Origin: an uncultured Phycisphaerales bacterium
Lineage (GTDB): Bacteria; Planctomycetota; Phycisphaerae; Phycisphaerales; UBA1924
Direction: 5' to 3'
NCBI GenBank assembly: GCA_937871415.1
Contig: CALMQD010000309.1
Span: 1 to 15,090 of the forward strand
DNA: 15,090 nucleotides
Below the pieces are notes generated by a model. It did no database searches, was not told the origin of the DNA, and saw only the letters and a program-made list of their open reading frames with translations. Of this stretch, positions 1-7,007 are shown piece after piece (position 1 is the stretch's first letter; each line of letters starts with the position of its first letter). Both the position numbers and the translations under genes were made by a program.

Positions 1-1
1 C

Positions 2-427
2 CAGGTTGTCGGCCGAACGCAAAACGACGAAGAAGTTGCGCTTCTCATGCTCCAGGCCCTGCGCGAGCGCTTCGAGCCCGGCTTCGACCGCGTCCTGCTC
101 TCGGACCAGACCGTCATCGTGCAGCTCAAGAGCGACCAGGCGTCGGACGCCCAGCGCTCGCGCCCGAGCGGCGTGCTCCTGGTCGATTCCAAGACCCGCA
201 CGGGGCGGCTCATCGCCCAGGGACTTTCGAGCACGGACGAGTACGAGCTCGTGCTGATCAACAAGGACGGGCGGCAGATCAAGACCGCGCTGTCGTTCCG
301 CGGATCGCCCGCGCAGATGGAGTACCGCACGGTCGCCGAGATCTCGCTGGAGAACGTCGAGACGATCGCGTTGGTGCGCGTGGGTGATTCCGCGCCGCTG
401 CTCTCCGGACGGATCAGCCGGACCTGA
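2..427 (+). CDS. 3' end of an unknown protein (5' truncated by window edge)
   Basis: The reading frame is open from base 2 and ends at the TGA at 425-427, giving about 141 residues. An internal ATG at 47 has no ribosome binding site and the frame continues upstream of it, so I read this as the C-terminal part of a longer protein. The visible part has alternating beta-like segments (VLLVDSKTRTGRLIAQGL, then YELVLINKDGRQIKTAL) and no Cys clusters or membrane helix. The layout loosely resembles the extracytoplasmic C-terminal domain of RskA-type anti-sigma factors (a short strand, a 'GL' turn, then a 'YELVLI' strand), but this is only a weak visual resemblance. I do not recognise the family. It converges with the coiled-coil gene, 45 bases apart. 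Third codon positions are mostly G or C, as in neighbouring genes. Confidence 0.7.
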   Translation, partial: QVVGRTQNDEEVALLMLQALRERFEPGFDRVLLSDQTVIVQLKSDQASDAQRSRPSGVLLVDSKTRTGRLIAQGLSSTDEYELVLINKDGRQIKTALSFRGSPAQMEYRTVAEISLENVETIALVRVGDSAPLLSGRISRT

Positions 428-472
428 CGCCGGGGCGCGGCGCCCTCGGCCCGACCGTCCGTCGAACGAGCC

Positions 473-3043
473 TCAACCCCGCTTCTTGGCGGGCTTCGCC
501 GGCTTGGCCGGGGAAGCGGGTTCGCTCGCGCGCCCGGTCTTGATGCCGTCGCTGGCGCGGCGCACCGACTGCTCCAGGCCGTCCCAGTCCACCTCGCTCA
601 GGGCCTCTTCCACGGCGAGCGACTGGTCAAACTTCTTCTTGGCGTTCACCAGGCGCGACCAGACGAGCATGCCAAAGAGCCCGACGCCCAGCAGCGCCCC
701 GCCGAAGATGCCGCCTGCGTAGCCCATGAGGGTCGATTCGTTGAGCGGGCGCCCGTCGGCCTGCGAGGTCTGAACGATCTTCACGCCCAGATCGTCGGCA
801 CGCTGCTCGCGGGCCGCGTCCGAAACGCTCTTGAGCGCGGTCACGAAGGTGTCGAGCACCATCTCGGCCTTCTGCGGCGAGGACTCCTTGATCTCGAGCG
901 TCATGACGCCGGGCTGCGGCGACTGCGTGTAGAGGTCGCTCTGGAGTTTCGCGCCCAGCGCGGCGGGACGGGCGAGCGAAGCGATGCCGCGCCGTTCCAT
1001 ACGCTCCGCCGCGACGTCCATCATCTGCGGGTTGGTGATGAGTTCATCGTGGTAGCGCTGCCACGACGCGAGTTCGCTCGCATCGGCGGCGCGACCGTGG
1101 GTATCGGCCTCGATCGTCGCTCGGGCGATGTACTGCCCCGGGAAGACGCGCTTGGCGACGAACCACGAACCCGCGCCGCACACGCCCATCGCCAAGACGC
1201 CCGCGATCACGCCGACCATGGCGCCCGAGCGCGCCTTGGCGAGCGCCAGTCTCTTTTCCTTCCGGGCCAGGTCCTGCGCGAGCTGCGCCAGTCGCGATCG
1301 CTGCGCAAAGACCTGGTCGCACTCGCTGTGCCGCTTCTGGAGCGCGGCCTGCGCGGCGACGACCTTCCGGGCCTGCTGCTGCAACAGCGTCTTGAACCGC
1401 GCCAGTCGGCGCCGGCGCATCTCGATCCATGCCAGCGAGCCCGGCCCGACCGCGGGCGGCTCGACGCCCGCCGCCGCCTCGCCCCGGTGCTTCCTGGACG
1501 GCTTCTTTCCGTTCTGAGTCTGCGTGCCGGCCTCGTTGGGCTCGGTGCGGCCGGGCTGCGTCATCGCCTGCAACTGGCGCACCTTGTCGCGCAGGACCAT
1601 GATCGCGTGGTCGCGCTTGGCGATCTCGTCCTCGAGCTCCGCTCCGCCGGCGCGGGTCTCGAGTTCCGTGAGTTTCGCCCGGAGCGTATCGCACTCCTCG
1701 CGCGCCTGGGCCAGCGCCTCCTCGGCCGACGCCCTCGCGGCGTTGGCCTCGCCGATCTGGATCTGCAGCATCTCCACCCGCCCGGACGAGATCGCCGAGG
1801 ATCCCTGGTCGTTGTGCGCATGGGCGAGGAGCGTCCGCTGCTGCTCGTTCACGGCGGCCCGTTCGCGGTCGAGCTCGTCGAGCTTCTCCTTGACCGACTG
1901 ACGCTGACGATCGATCTCCTCCTCCAGGGTGCGCACGTCCTGTTCGCGCTTCTCGAGCGACGACCGGGTCACATCCGCCTCGTGCTCGAAGAGGGAACGC
2001 CGTTCCTCGAACTCACGCCGCAGTTCCTCGACCTCGGCTTTGAGGGCGGCGACGCGGCCCTGCTCCTGCTCGATGCGCGTCCCCTGCTCGTCGAGTTCGC
2101 TCCGCATCTGCTCGACGCGGCTGCGTTCGGCGGCGAGGCCCGCCTGCTGGGCGGCGAGCGACTTGCTCCGGTCGTCCAGGTCCGACCGGGTGCGCTCCGC
2201 GGCCTGGGCGGCCTCCTGCACGGCGCGCTCGCGCTGGGCGCAGGCCTTCTCGCGTGCGTCGATCGCGCGCTCGCGCTCGTCGAGGGCCGCGGACCGCAGG
2301 GCGATCGCGCGTTCGCGGTCCTCGAGCTCCGAAGCGGTCTTCTCGATCTCGTCGCGCCGCGCCGCGGCCCACTGCTCGAACTGCCGGCGCGCCGCGGCCT
2401 GCTCGTGTTCGCGCTTCTCCGCGGCGGCGTCACGCTCGCGTGCCTGGGATTCCAACCGGTCCAGTTCGGCGCGCGACCTGGCGAGCGACTCGCGCTGCTG
2501 GGACAGTTCGTGCTCCAGGCGCGTGAGCCCCTCGCCCCGTGCGTTGATCTGCTGCTCACGTTCCGAGACGGCGCGCTCTCGCCCGCTGGTCTCCTCGTCG
2601 CGCCGGTGACGCTCGCGCTCGCGGTCCCGCGCGACGGCCTCGTCCTTCTCGAGCTGCTCCCGCACCTGCTCGATCTGGCGGCGCTGCTGCTCCAGCGACT
2701 GTTCGATCGCGCGCATCTTCTCCTGCTGCGCCGCGACCTGGGCCGCGGTGTCGCGGAACTCGGCCAGTCGCGACTCGAGGCCGGCCTCCCGGTCGCCCAG
2801 CCCGCGCTCGCGCTGGCCGAGGCTCTGCTCGCGCTGGGCCAGTTCGGCCTCGCGCCGGATGAGTTCCTCCGCCCGCGCCGCGCTCTGCGTGTGCGCCTGC
2901 TTGAGCGCCCCCAGGCGCGACTCGAGGTCGGCGAGCGTCGCCAGCACGGTATCGCCGGTCGGGACGCCGGCCGCCGGGTGCTGACCCTGCGTGTGGTGCG
3001 GCATCGACTCGGGACCGCTCTGAGACAGGCTGGCGTCGTTCAT
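473..3043 (-). CDS. long coiled-coil protein with C-terminal Wzz-like membrane module
   Basis: The product is 856 residues from the ATG at 3043, chosen because GAGG lies nine bases upstream; a longer in-frame extension to 3145 is Arg-rich and lacks a site. Residues about 30-590 are almost all charged heptad sequence (Glu, Arg, Gln, Ala, with repeats such as QREQSLGQRERGLGDREAGL), so a very long coiled coil is expected, with a short Lys/Pro linker near residue 510. A hydrophobic helix at about 607-630 (GAMVGVIAGVLAMGVCGAG) and another at about 774-795 (GYAGGIFGGALLGVGLFGM) flank a segment of about 140 residues. That arrangement, plus the 'ITNPQMMDVAAERM' and 'VMTLEIKESSPQKAEMVLDT' patterns, matches the Wzz chain-length determinant topology. 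The tail is Ala/Pro/Lys-rich. I infer an inner-membrane protein with cytoplasmic coiled coil and periplasmic Wzz-like domain. No kinase domain or polysaccharide genes are visible nearby. Function is unknown; polysaccharide export or an envelope scaffold are both possible. Confidence 0.9.
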   Translation of the reverse strand: MNDASLSQSGPESMPHHTQGQHPAAGVPTGDTVLATLADLESRLGALKQAHTQSAARAEELIRREAELAQREQSLGQRERGLGDREAGLESRLAEFRDTAAQVAAQQEKMRAIEQSLEQQRRQIEQVREQLEKDEAVARDRERERHRRDEETSGRERAVSEREQQINARGEGLTRLEHELSQQRESLARSRAELDRLESQARERDAAAEKREHEQAAARRQFEQWAAARRDEIEKTASELEDRERAIALRSAALDERERAIDAREKACAQRERAVQEAAQAAERTRSDLDDRSKSLAAQQAGLAAERSRVEQMRSELDEQGTRIEQEQGRVAALKAEVEELRREFEERRSLFEHEADVTRSSLEKREQDVRTLEEEIDRQRQSVKEKLDELDRERAAVNEQQRTLLAHAHNDQGSSAISSGRVEMLQIQIGEANAARASAEEALAQAREECDTLRAKLTELETRAGGAELEDEIAKRDHAIMVLRDKVRQLQAMTQPGRTEPNEAGTQTQNGKKPSRKHRGEAAAGVEPPAVGPGSLAWIEMRRRRLARFKTLLQQQARKVVAAQAALQKRHSECDQVFAQRSRLAQLAQDLARKEKRLALAKARSGAMVGVIAGVLAMGVCGAGSWFVAKRVFPGQYIARATIEADTHGRAADASELASWQRYHDELITNPQMMDVAAERMERRGIASLARPAALGAKLQSDLYTQSPQPGVMTLEIKESSPQKAEMVLDTFVTALKSVSDAAREQRADDLGVKIVQTSQADGRPLNESTLMGYAGGIFGGALLGVGLFGMLVWSRLVNAKKKFDQSLAVEEALSEVDWDGLEQSVRRASDGIKTGRASEPASPAKPAKPAKKRG

Positions 3044-3411
3044 GCGCAAGTACCTCGTGACGCCGCGCCGGCCCGCGCCCGGTCCGGCGTCGCGTCCATG
3101 CTCTGTGCACCGCGTTCGACGCGGCGATTCCGCAGCGAATCTCATCGACCCGAGTGCGCGCGGTGTTCAGAAGGGGCCGCAGGCGCAACGTCCGATCACT
3201 CGTCCGTGGCGCGACGCCTCGCACGCCGCACGCGGGGCCCGTGGGCCTGTTCGGTTCACTCCGCGCGGTCACAGCCGCGTTCGCGGCGCACTGAGGGCCG
3301 CCGGCGCGGCCGGTGCCGCGTCACGGCGCCGTCCGGCGCGTTGCAGACGGCACGAGCGGCAGAGTCGGTACGGCCGCGCCATCCGTACGCTCTGATTCAT
3401 CGGAGACCCCC
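3044..3411. other. divergent intergenic region
   Basis: These 368 bases separate the divergent coiled-coil gene and EVE gene. I see no convincing small gene. On the plus strand TACGCT at 3386-3391 could be a -10 for the EVE gene, with the GGAG site at 3402-3405 following, but no good -35 stands at the right distance. On the minus side a 6-3-6 inverted repeat (CCGCGT/ACGCGG, 3110-3124) lies about 70 bases upstream of the coiled-coil start; in such GC-rich DNA it may be chance. Confidence 0.5.
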
Positions 3412-3855
3412 ATGGCCGCCTGGCTCTTCAAGACCGAACCGGACGAGTTCTCCTTCGCCGATCTGCAGAGGGGCGGCCCGTCGTTGTGGGACGGCGTCTC
3501 GAACCCCGCGGCGCTGGGGCATCTGCGCCGCGTCCGCAGGAACGACGAGGTGTTCATCTATCACACCGGCGGCGAGAGGTCGATCGTCGGCCTGGCGCGG
3601 GTGATCGCCGGACCCGGCGAAGATCCCCGGCGCCCCGGCCTCACGCCCGCGGGCGAGCCGAAGTTCGCCGTTGTCCCGCTCCGAGCGCTCCGCGCCGCGA
3701 GAACCCCGCTCTCGCTCGCGGCGATGAAGGCGGACGCGCGGTTCACGGGCCCGGAAGGCGCGGGCTTCGACCTGCTGCGATCGACACGACTGAGCGTGAT
3801 GCCCGTGCCCCCGAAGGTCGAGGGTGTGATCCGTTCGCTGACCGGCCTGGACTGA
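3412..3855 (+). CDS. EVE-domain protein (PUA-like fold, possible modified-base reader)
   Basis: The product is 147 residues, the usual length of a single-domain EVE protein. The ATG at 3412 is preceded by GGAG six bases away; an upstream in-frame extension to 3313 is unlike protein. Family signatures are in order: WLFKTEPDEFSFADL (residues 4-18), WDGVSNPAALGHLR (26-39), DEVFIYHTGGERSIVGLARV (45-64), the pre-terminal lysine region MKADARF (105-111), and RLSVMPVP (126-133). EVE domains share a fold with YTH and PUA domains; some bind modified cytosine in DNA, and many bacterial ones have unknown roles. The family call is from direct motif reading; the ligand is unknown. It stands alone, with a -10-like TACGCT at 3386-3391, and converges with the deaminase gene. 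No restriction or modification gene is adjacent. Confidence 0.93.
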   Translation: MAAWLFKTEPDEFSFADLQRGGPSLWDGVSNPAALGHLRRVRRNDEVFIYHTGGERSIVGLARVIAGPGEDPRRPGLTPAGEPKFAVVPLRALRAARTPLSLAAMKADARFTGPEGAGFDLLRSTRLSVMPVPPKVEGVIRSLTGLD

Positions 3856-3879
3856 TCGGTGTGGGCTGATCGGTGTGGG
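3852..3879 (+). repeat. 14-bp tandem duplication at the EVE gene stop codon
   Basis: The unit CTGATCGGTGTGGG occurs twice head to tail (3852-3865 and 3866-3879). The first copy contains the EVE stop codon TGA. It looks like a simple local slippage duplication in the short convergent gap. Confidence 0.9.
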
Positions 3880-3904
3880 CCGTCGGCACTCCGCCCGTCG
3901 CGGC

Positions 3905-4369
3905 TCATTCGCCGCGCGGGGAGCCGATGTGTTCGTGCCAGAGTTCCGGCCGCGTCGCGATGAACCGCTCCATCATCGATTGGCAGCGCAGGTCGTCCAT
4001 CACGCGCACCTCGATGCCGGCGTCCTCCAGCCAGTCTTCGCGTCCGCTGAACGTGTGGTTCTCGCCGATCACGATCCGGCGCAGGTGCAGCAACACCGAA
4101 GCGCCCGCGCACATCGCGCAGGGGCTGAGCGTCGTCGCCAGCGTGAGCGACGCCCAATCGTGCCGACGCCCGGCGTTGCGGATGCAGACCGTCTCGGCGT
4201 GCGCCGTTGGATCTCCCTGCTGCACGACAAGGCTGCGACCCAGCGCGAGCACGACGCCCTCGCTGTTCATGAGCGCAGCGCCGATCGGCATGCCCCCCTC
4301 CGCCAGCCCGATGCGTGCCTGCTCGAAGGCCGAATCGAGCGCCAGACGGTCCAGCGTGTCCTGTTCCAT
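3905..4369 (-). CDS. cytosine-deaminase-type nucleobase/nucleoside deaminase
   Basis: The product is 154 residues, close to the yeast cytosine deaminase Fcy1 (158). The zinc site of the CMP/dCMP deaminase fold is complete: H57 and the catalytic E59 in TAHAE, and C84/C87 in SPCAMC. The pattern LATTLSPCAMCAGA, the following IGENHTFSGREDWL (101-114), the MDDLRC (124-129) and the C-terminal RPELWHEHIG (140-149) follow Fcy1 almost motif by motif, so this subfamily fits better than TadA or GuaD. From memory of the Fcy1 sequence, the substrate-binding Asn51 and Asp155 correspond here to S46 and H147, so the substrate may differ from cytosine. The ATG at 4369 has no clear ribosome binding site. The gene lies just downstream of a terminator that separates it from the cysteine-rich genes, so it probably has its own promoter. 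A general annotation of 'nucleoside deaminase' is safe; the exact substrate is not. Confidence 0.92.
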   Translation of the reverse strand: MEQDTLDRLALDSAFEQARIGLAEGGMPIGAALMNSEGVVLALGRSLVVQQGDPTAHAETVCIRNAGRRHDWASLTLATTLSPCAMCAGASVLLHLRRIVIGENHTFSGREDWLEDAGIEVRVMDDLRCQSMMERFIATRPELWHEHIGSPRGE

Positions 4370-4404
4370 GAACGACTATTGCCCGCCGGCGGTCGCAAGC
4401 CCAC

Positions 4405-4441
4405 AAAAACAGACGGGGCGCCTCGCCGTGGAGGCGCCCCG
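4405..4441 (-). terminator. intrinsic terminator of the cysteine-rich gene
   Basis: An 11-bp perfect GC-rich stem (4414-4424 with 4431-4441, loop of six at 4425-4430) is followed on the minus strand, after four bases, by five T (plus-strand A at 4405-4409). A second hairpin (4459-4464 with 4471-4476) precedes it just after the stop codon. The position and polarity fit termination of the 4497-4805 gene. Confidence 0.85.
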
Positions 4442-4496
4442 CGATGGGTCCAACCCGTCCGGGCTTTCCGGCCCGGCGCGGGTGGGAGTTGACCGC

Positions 4497-4805
4497 TCAG
4501 CCGCAGGTGCAGCCGCTGCCGCACGAGCAATCGTCACCGCACGAGCAGTCCTGGCTCGCGCACGAATCGCCGCAGGAGCAGGCGTCCTCGCACGAGCACG
4601 CGCTGCCGCTCGCGCAGGAGCAATCGTCCTGGCTTGAGCACGAGCACGAGTCGCCGCAGGAGCAGCACGAGCAGTTCTCGCCGCAGGCGCAGGACGGCCC
4701 GCACGAACAGCACGAGCAGGCGCTCTCGCAGGAGCAAGAGCCCGCGCCGCCGCTGCACAGCAGCGTTGAAATCCCCATCACCACCGAAGCAAGCATGGAA
4801 ACCAT
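4497..4805 (-). CDS. small cysteine-rich, metallothionein-like or secreted protein
   Basis: The product is 102 residues. The ATG at 4805 is chosen because AAGGAG lies seven bases before it; a longer in-frame version from 4907 adds a segment without such a site. Residues 1-16 are hydrophobic (MVSMLASVVMGISTLL) and lead directly to the first Cys. The rest, about 85 residues, contains 28 Cys in total, mostly as C-S-C and C-C-S-C units spaced by Gly, Ser, Asp and Glu (for example ACSCCSCGPSCACGENCSCC), with no Lys, Arg or His after the leader. This suits a metal-binding or heavily cross-linked acidic peptide. The leader lacks the positive charge of a normal signal peptide, so export is likely but not certain. 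An SD, a possible upstream promoter and a strong terminator all support it as a real gene, although the low-complexity antisense frame also is open. I do not recognise the family. Confidence 0.8.
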   Translation of the reverse strand: MVSMLASVVMGISTLLCSGGAGSCSCESACSCCSCGPSCACGENCSCCSCGDSCSCSSQDDCSCASGSACSCEDACSCGDSCASQDCSCGDDCSCGSGCTCG

Positions 4806-4845
4806 GATCCGACTCCTTGCCGGGACGAGCCCGGCGTCGAAGGAC

Positions 4846-4874
4846 AGTGTGAAATGAACAACCAGAAGTTTGAA
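4846..4874 (-). promoter_or_regulatory. possible promoter of the cysteine-rich gene
   Basis: On the minus strand TTCAAA (4869-4874) is followed after 17 bases by CACACT (4846-4851), about 40 bases before the start codon and in a locally AT-richer patch. Match to a housekeeping promoter is moderate. Confidence 0.35.
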
Positions 4875-4892
4875 TGTCGCGCCGGGAGCGGA

Positions 4893-4905
4893 GAACGCAG
4901 CGTTC
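4893..4905. repeat. 13-bp palindrome GAACGC-A-GCGTTC
   Basis: A perfect 6-1-6 inverted repeat lies about 90 bases upstream of the cysteine-rich gene start, just upstream of its possible -35. It could be an operator. The same half-site (GAACGC/GCGTTC) recurs as a wider repeat after lexA (8471-8494). Confidence 0.4.
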
Positions 4906-4920
4906 AACTGCCCCGACCCC

Positions 4921-4947
4921 GCGGGCGCGAAACGTCACCGCGCCCGC
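4921..4947 (-). terminator. GC-rich hairpin after the exported cysteine-rich gene
   Basis: A 9-bp perfect stem (4921-4929 with 4939-4947, nine-base loop) lies 38 bases after the minus-strand stop at 4985. There is no T run after it, so it would be a weak or factor-dependent terminator. A third copy of the stem sequence at 4951-4959 allows an alternative fold. Confidence 0.35.
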
Positions 4948-4984
4948 CCGGCGGGCGCGCAGTCAGGCCTCGGGCCTTGCTCGA

Positions 4985-5581
4985 CTAGATCAACCAAACG
5001 CACGTGCGATCGCGAACACGCGGGATGGGCGCCTTCATCTCGACGGCGCGCGGCCGAAGAGCGGGGTCAAACCCGATCCACATCGTCCGCGTGAGCGGGT
5101 GGCTCGGCGTGGCGGCGTGGGTGGACTTGACCTTGGCAAGATTCGTCGCCGGGAAGACCAGTGCCGTTCCCGCGCGAGCGCACCGGCATTCCGATCCCAG
5201 CCCCTCGGACTGAGAGCAGACGCAGGCGAGATCAACGCCCTCGGGGCGGGTCGCCCCGCCGCAGCAATCGCCGTCCGAATGTGCCGGCTCTGCCCGCGCT
5301 AAATCGTGATCCTGCTGCGAAGCGCCGTCGGAACAACAACAGCCTGCCCGAGGATCGCCCGCGCAACATGCATCCGCCTGTTCGTCCGCCTGCGCGTCGG
5401 AACTTCCGCAGCAGCCGGATTCGACCTGCGGGGCCGCCGCCAAGGCCGACATGACGCAAACCGTTCGCAGCCCGTCGCTTGCGCCGCACGTGCCGGCACC
5501 GGCGCCCAACAGCACACCGCTCCCGGGCAAGGCCGAGAGCAGCACCGCGAGCAGAAGCGTGAAACGCGCACGAAGTTGCAT
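4985..5581 (-). CDS. exported cysteine-rich protein of unknown function
   Basis: The product is 198 residues from the ATG at 5581, preferred because AAGAAGAG lies seven bases upstream and gives a normal signal peptide (MQLRARFTLLLAVLLSALPG). A GTG at 5608 would add nine residues and is possible. After the signal the protein has four CC or CCC clusters (SGCCG, DACCAGD, GCCCSD, GDCCGG) in an acidic, His-containing stretch at about residues 55-115, then CVC and ECRC, and a Cys near the C-terminus (RTCVWLI). This pattern suits a periplasmic or extracellular metal- or thiol-binding protein, but I know no named family that fits. It lies upstream of the other cysteine-rich gene in the same direction, separated by 179 bases with a hairpin, so they are neighbours but probably separate transcripts. 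TATACT at 5673-5678 could be its -10, giving a leader of about 85 bases. Confidence 0.8.
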   Translation of the reverse strand: MQLRARFTLLLAVLLSALPGSGVLLGAGAGTCGASDGLRTVCVMSALAAAPQVESGCCGSSDAQADEQADACCAGDPRAGCCCSDGASQQDHDLARAEPAHSDGDCCGGATRPEGVDLACVCSQSEGLGSECRCARAGTALVFPATNLAKVKSTHAATPSHPLTRTMWIGFDPALRPRAVEMKAPIPRVRDRTCVWLI

Positions 5582-5672
5582 CAGCGAACTCTTCTTCGTC
5601 CATCCCACCCGGAGCGCTTGGCGACCGGCCCGGAAGAGGGGTGTGCCGACAAGTGCACGCCCTCACTCGCTG

Positions 5673-5678
5673 AGTATA
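5673..5678 (-). promoter_or_regulatory. -10 element of the exported cysteine-rich gene
   Basis: TATACT reads on the minus strand, a near-perfect -10 in GC-rich DNA, about 92 bases before the ATG at 5581. I find no good -35 at 16-18 bases. It points away from dprA, so the 5582-5749 gap is a divergent promoter region. Confidence 0.45.
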
Positions 5679-5713
5679 CAGACGGAATCGAAAAGGGCCG
5701 CCCAAACAAGAAC

Positions 5714-5743
5714 CTTCCATCGATCTCGGCCATCGGTTACGAT
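5714..5743 (+). promoter_or_regulatory. dprA promoter, probably giving a leaderless transcript
   Basis: TACGAT at 5738-5743 is a good -10, with a weak -35 (CTTCCA, 5714-5719, spacer 18). Only six bases separate the -10 from the ATG at 5750, so transcription would begin at or beside the A of the start codon. Confidence 0.45.
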
Positions 5744-5749
5744 GCCCGA

Positions 5750-6931
5750 ATGGGCCCAACCGAACACGACCACGCCATGTTGCGGCTCGCGATGACCCCG
5801 GGGCTCGGCCCGGTGCTGGCGCAGCGGGCGGTAGCCAGACTGGGATCGCCGCAGGCCGTGCTCGATGCGTCCGAGCACGCGCTCGCAACGATCAAGGGGA
5901 TCGGCGAGGCGCGTGCCCGCCAGATCCGCGCGGGCGCTCGTGCTGCGAACGAAGCTGCGGCGGTTCAACTGAGCTTGGCCGCCCGACTGGGCGTCTCGCT
6001 CATCACGTTCGGCTCGCCCGAGTACCCGGAACTGCTCGGGCAGATCCCGAGCCCGCCGCTGGTTCTGTGGGTTCGAGGTCGGCTCGACGCGTCCGACCTT
6101 GATCGGCACGCGGTCGCCATCGTCGGCTCGCGCGAGTGCTCCACGTACGGCCTGGAACAGGCCGGGCGCTTCGCGCGCGGGCGCGCGCAGTCGGGCATCA
6201 CCGTCGTCTCGGGGGGCGCGAGGGGCATCGACTCCGCCGCTCACCGCGGCGCGCTGCAAGTCTCCGGCGGGCGCACGCTCGTGGTGCTCGGGTGCGGCCT
6301 GGCCCACTGCTATCCACCGGAGAACGACCGGCTCTTCGCCGAGATCGTGGAGAAGTGCGCTGGCGCGATCATTTCGGAACTGCCTCTGGACACGCCGCCG
6401 ACGCCGGAAAACTTTCCGGCTCGGAATCGGATCATCTCGGGCCTGTCCCTCGGTGTGCTGGTGATCGAGGCGGCGAAGCGCTCCGGCGCACTGATCACTG
6501 CGCGGGTCGCGCTCGAGGATCAGAACCGCGAGGTCTTCGCCTTGCCCGGGCGTGTGGACTCGCCGCATTCCGAAGGCTCGCTCGAACTGCTCAAGTCCGG
6601 CGCGGCCGGTCTGGTCACGCATCCGGAGGATGTGATCGGGGCGCTGGAGGGGCGAGCGCGGCACCATCACCACGGCACGCACGGAGCGCTCTTCGGCTCC
6701 CCGAGTGCTTCGGAAACGCCCGCGACAGCAGCGCCCGCATCGATCGATCGAACTCTGACGGACCGTCAGAGCGCCATTCTCAGCGCGCTGGACGAGGCCC
6801 GGACGCTTGACGACGTGCTGGCCCGGGTGGGGGGCGAAGCGGCGCAGGTGCGGGCCGACCTGACTCTGCTCGAAATCAAGCGCCGGATCCGGCGCGTCGG
6901 GTCCAAGTTCGAACCGACCGCGCGAGCGTAA
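5750..6931 (+). CDS. dprA: DNA processing protein DprA
   Basis: DprA (Smf) binds single-stranded DNA and loads RecA during natural transformation. The product from the ATG at 5750 is 393 residues, typical for three-domain DprA. An N-terminal SAM/helix-hairpin-helix region (about 10-65, with IKGIGEARARQI) precedes the Rossmann core. The core shows AVAIVGSRECSTYGLEQAGR (121-140), TVVSGGARGIDSAAHRGAL (151-169), LGCGLAHCYPPENDRLF (180-196), NFPARNRIISGLSLGVLVIE (221-240) and KRSGALITARVALEDQNREV (243-262), then FALPGR. The usual 'GTNRLIRDGA' near the core end reads SLELLKSGA here. A low-complexity linker with HHHH (305-308) leads to a winged-helix domain (about 333-385). No Shine-Dalgarno is present before the ATG; the frame stays open upstream to 5306 but that part overlaps the opposite gene and is not protein-like. 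It is monocistronic, ending before a hairpin at 6946. Other competence genes are not in the window. Confidence 0.95.
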   Translation: MGPTEHDHAMLRLAMTPGLGPVLAQRAVARLGSPQAVLDASEHALATIKGIGEARARQIRAGARAANEAAAVQLSLAARLGVSLITFGSPEYPELLGQIPSPPLVLWVRGRLDASDLDRHAVAIVGSRECSTYGLEQAGRFARGRAQSGITVVSGGARGIDSAAHRGALQVSGGRTLVVLGCGLAHCYPPENDRLFAEIVEKCAGAIISELPLDTPPTPENFPARNRIISGLSLGVLVIEAAKRSGALITARVALEDQNREVFALPGRVDSPHSEGSLELLKSGAAGLVTHPEDVIGALEGRARHHHHGTHGALFGSPSASETPATAAPASIDRTLTDRQSAILSALDEARTLDDVLARVGGEAAQVRADLTLLEIKRRIRRVGSKFEPTARA

Positions 6932-6945
6932 CCCTTTTGTTGTGA

Positions 6946-6984
6946 TTGGGTTAGGATAACGTCCTCTCAGAACCCAAACTTTTT
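6946..6984 (+). terminator. branched hairpin and T run after dprA
   Basis: TTGGGTT (6946-6952) pairs with AACCCAA (6971-6977), enclosing an inner AGGA/TCCT stem (6953-6956 with 6962-6965). ACTTTTT follows immediately (6978-6984), as in an intrinsic terminator. It starts 14 bases after the dprA stop. The T run is also the left half of a 14-bp palindrome (5 T, GATC, 5 A) at 6980-6993. Confidence 0.55.
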
Positions 6985-7007
6985 GATCAAAAATCGGTCG
7001 AAAGGGC

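Noticed and set aside
433..445. Short hairpin GGGCG-CGG-CGCCC between the first two genes
   Set aside because: Five-base stem with three-base loop and no T run; expected often by chance in such GC-rich DNA.
1049..3604. 851-residue plus-strand frame opposite the coiled-coil gene
   Set aside because: It is the Leu/Arg-rich antisense image of the Glu/Arg/Ala heptads, has no ribosome binding site and runs into the EVE gene.
4444..4857. Plus-strand frame with repeated HEQ and QEQ units opposite the cysteine-rich gene
   Set aside because: It is the antisense of C-S-C/C-S-S repeats. The minus strand has the ribosome binding site and the correctly oriented terminator.
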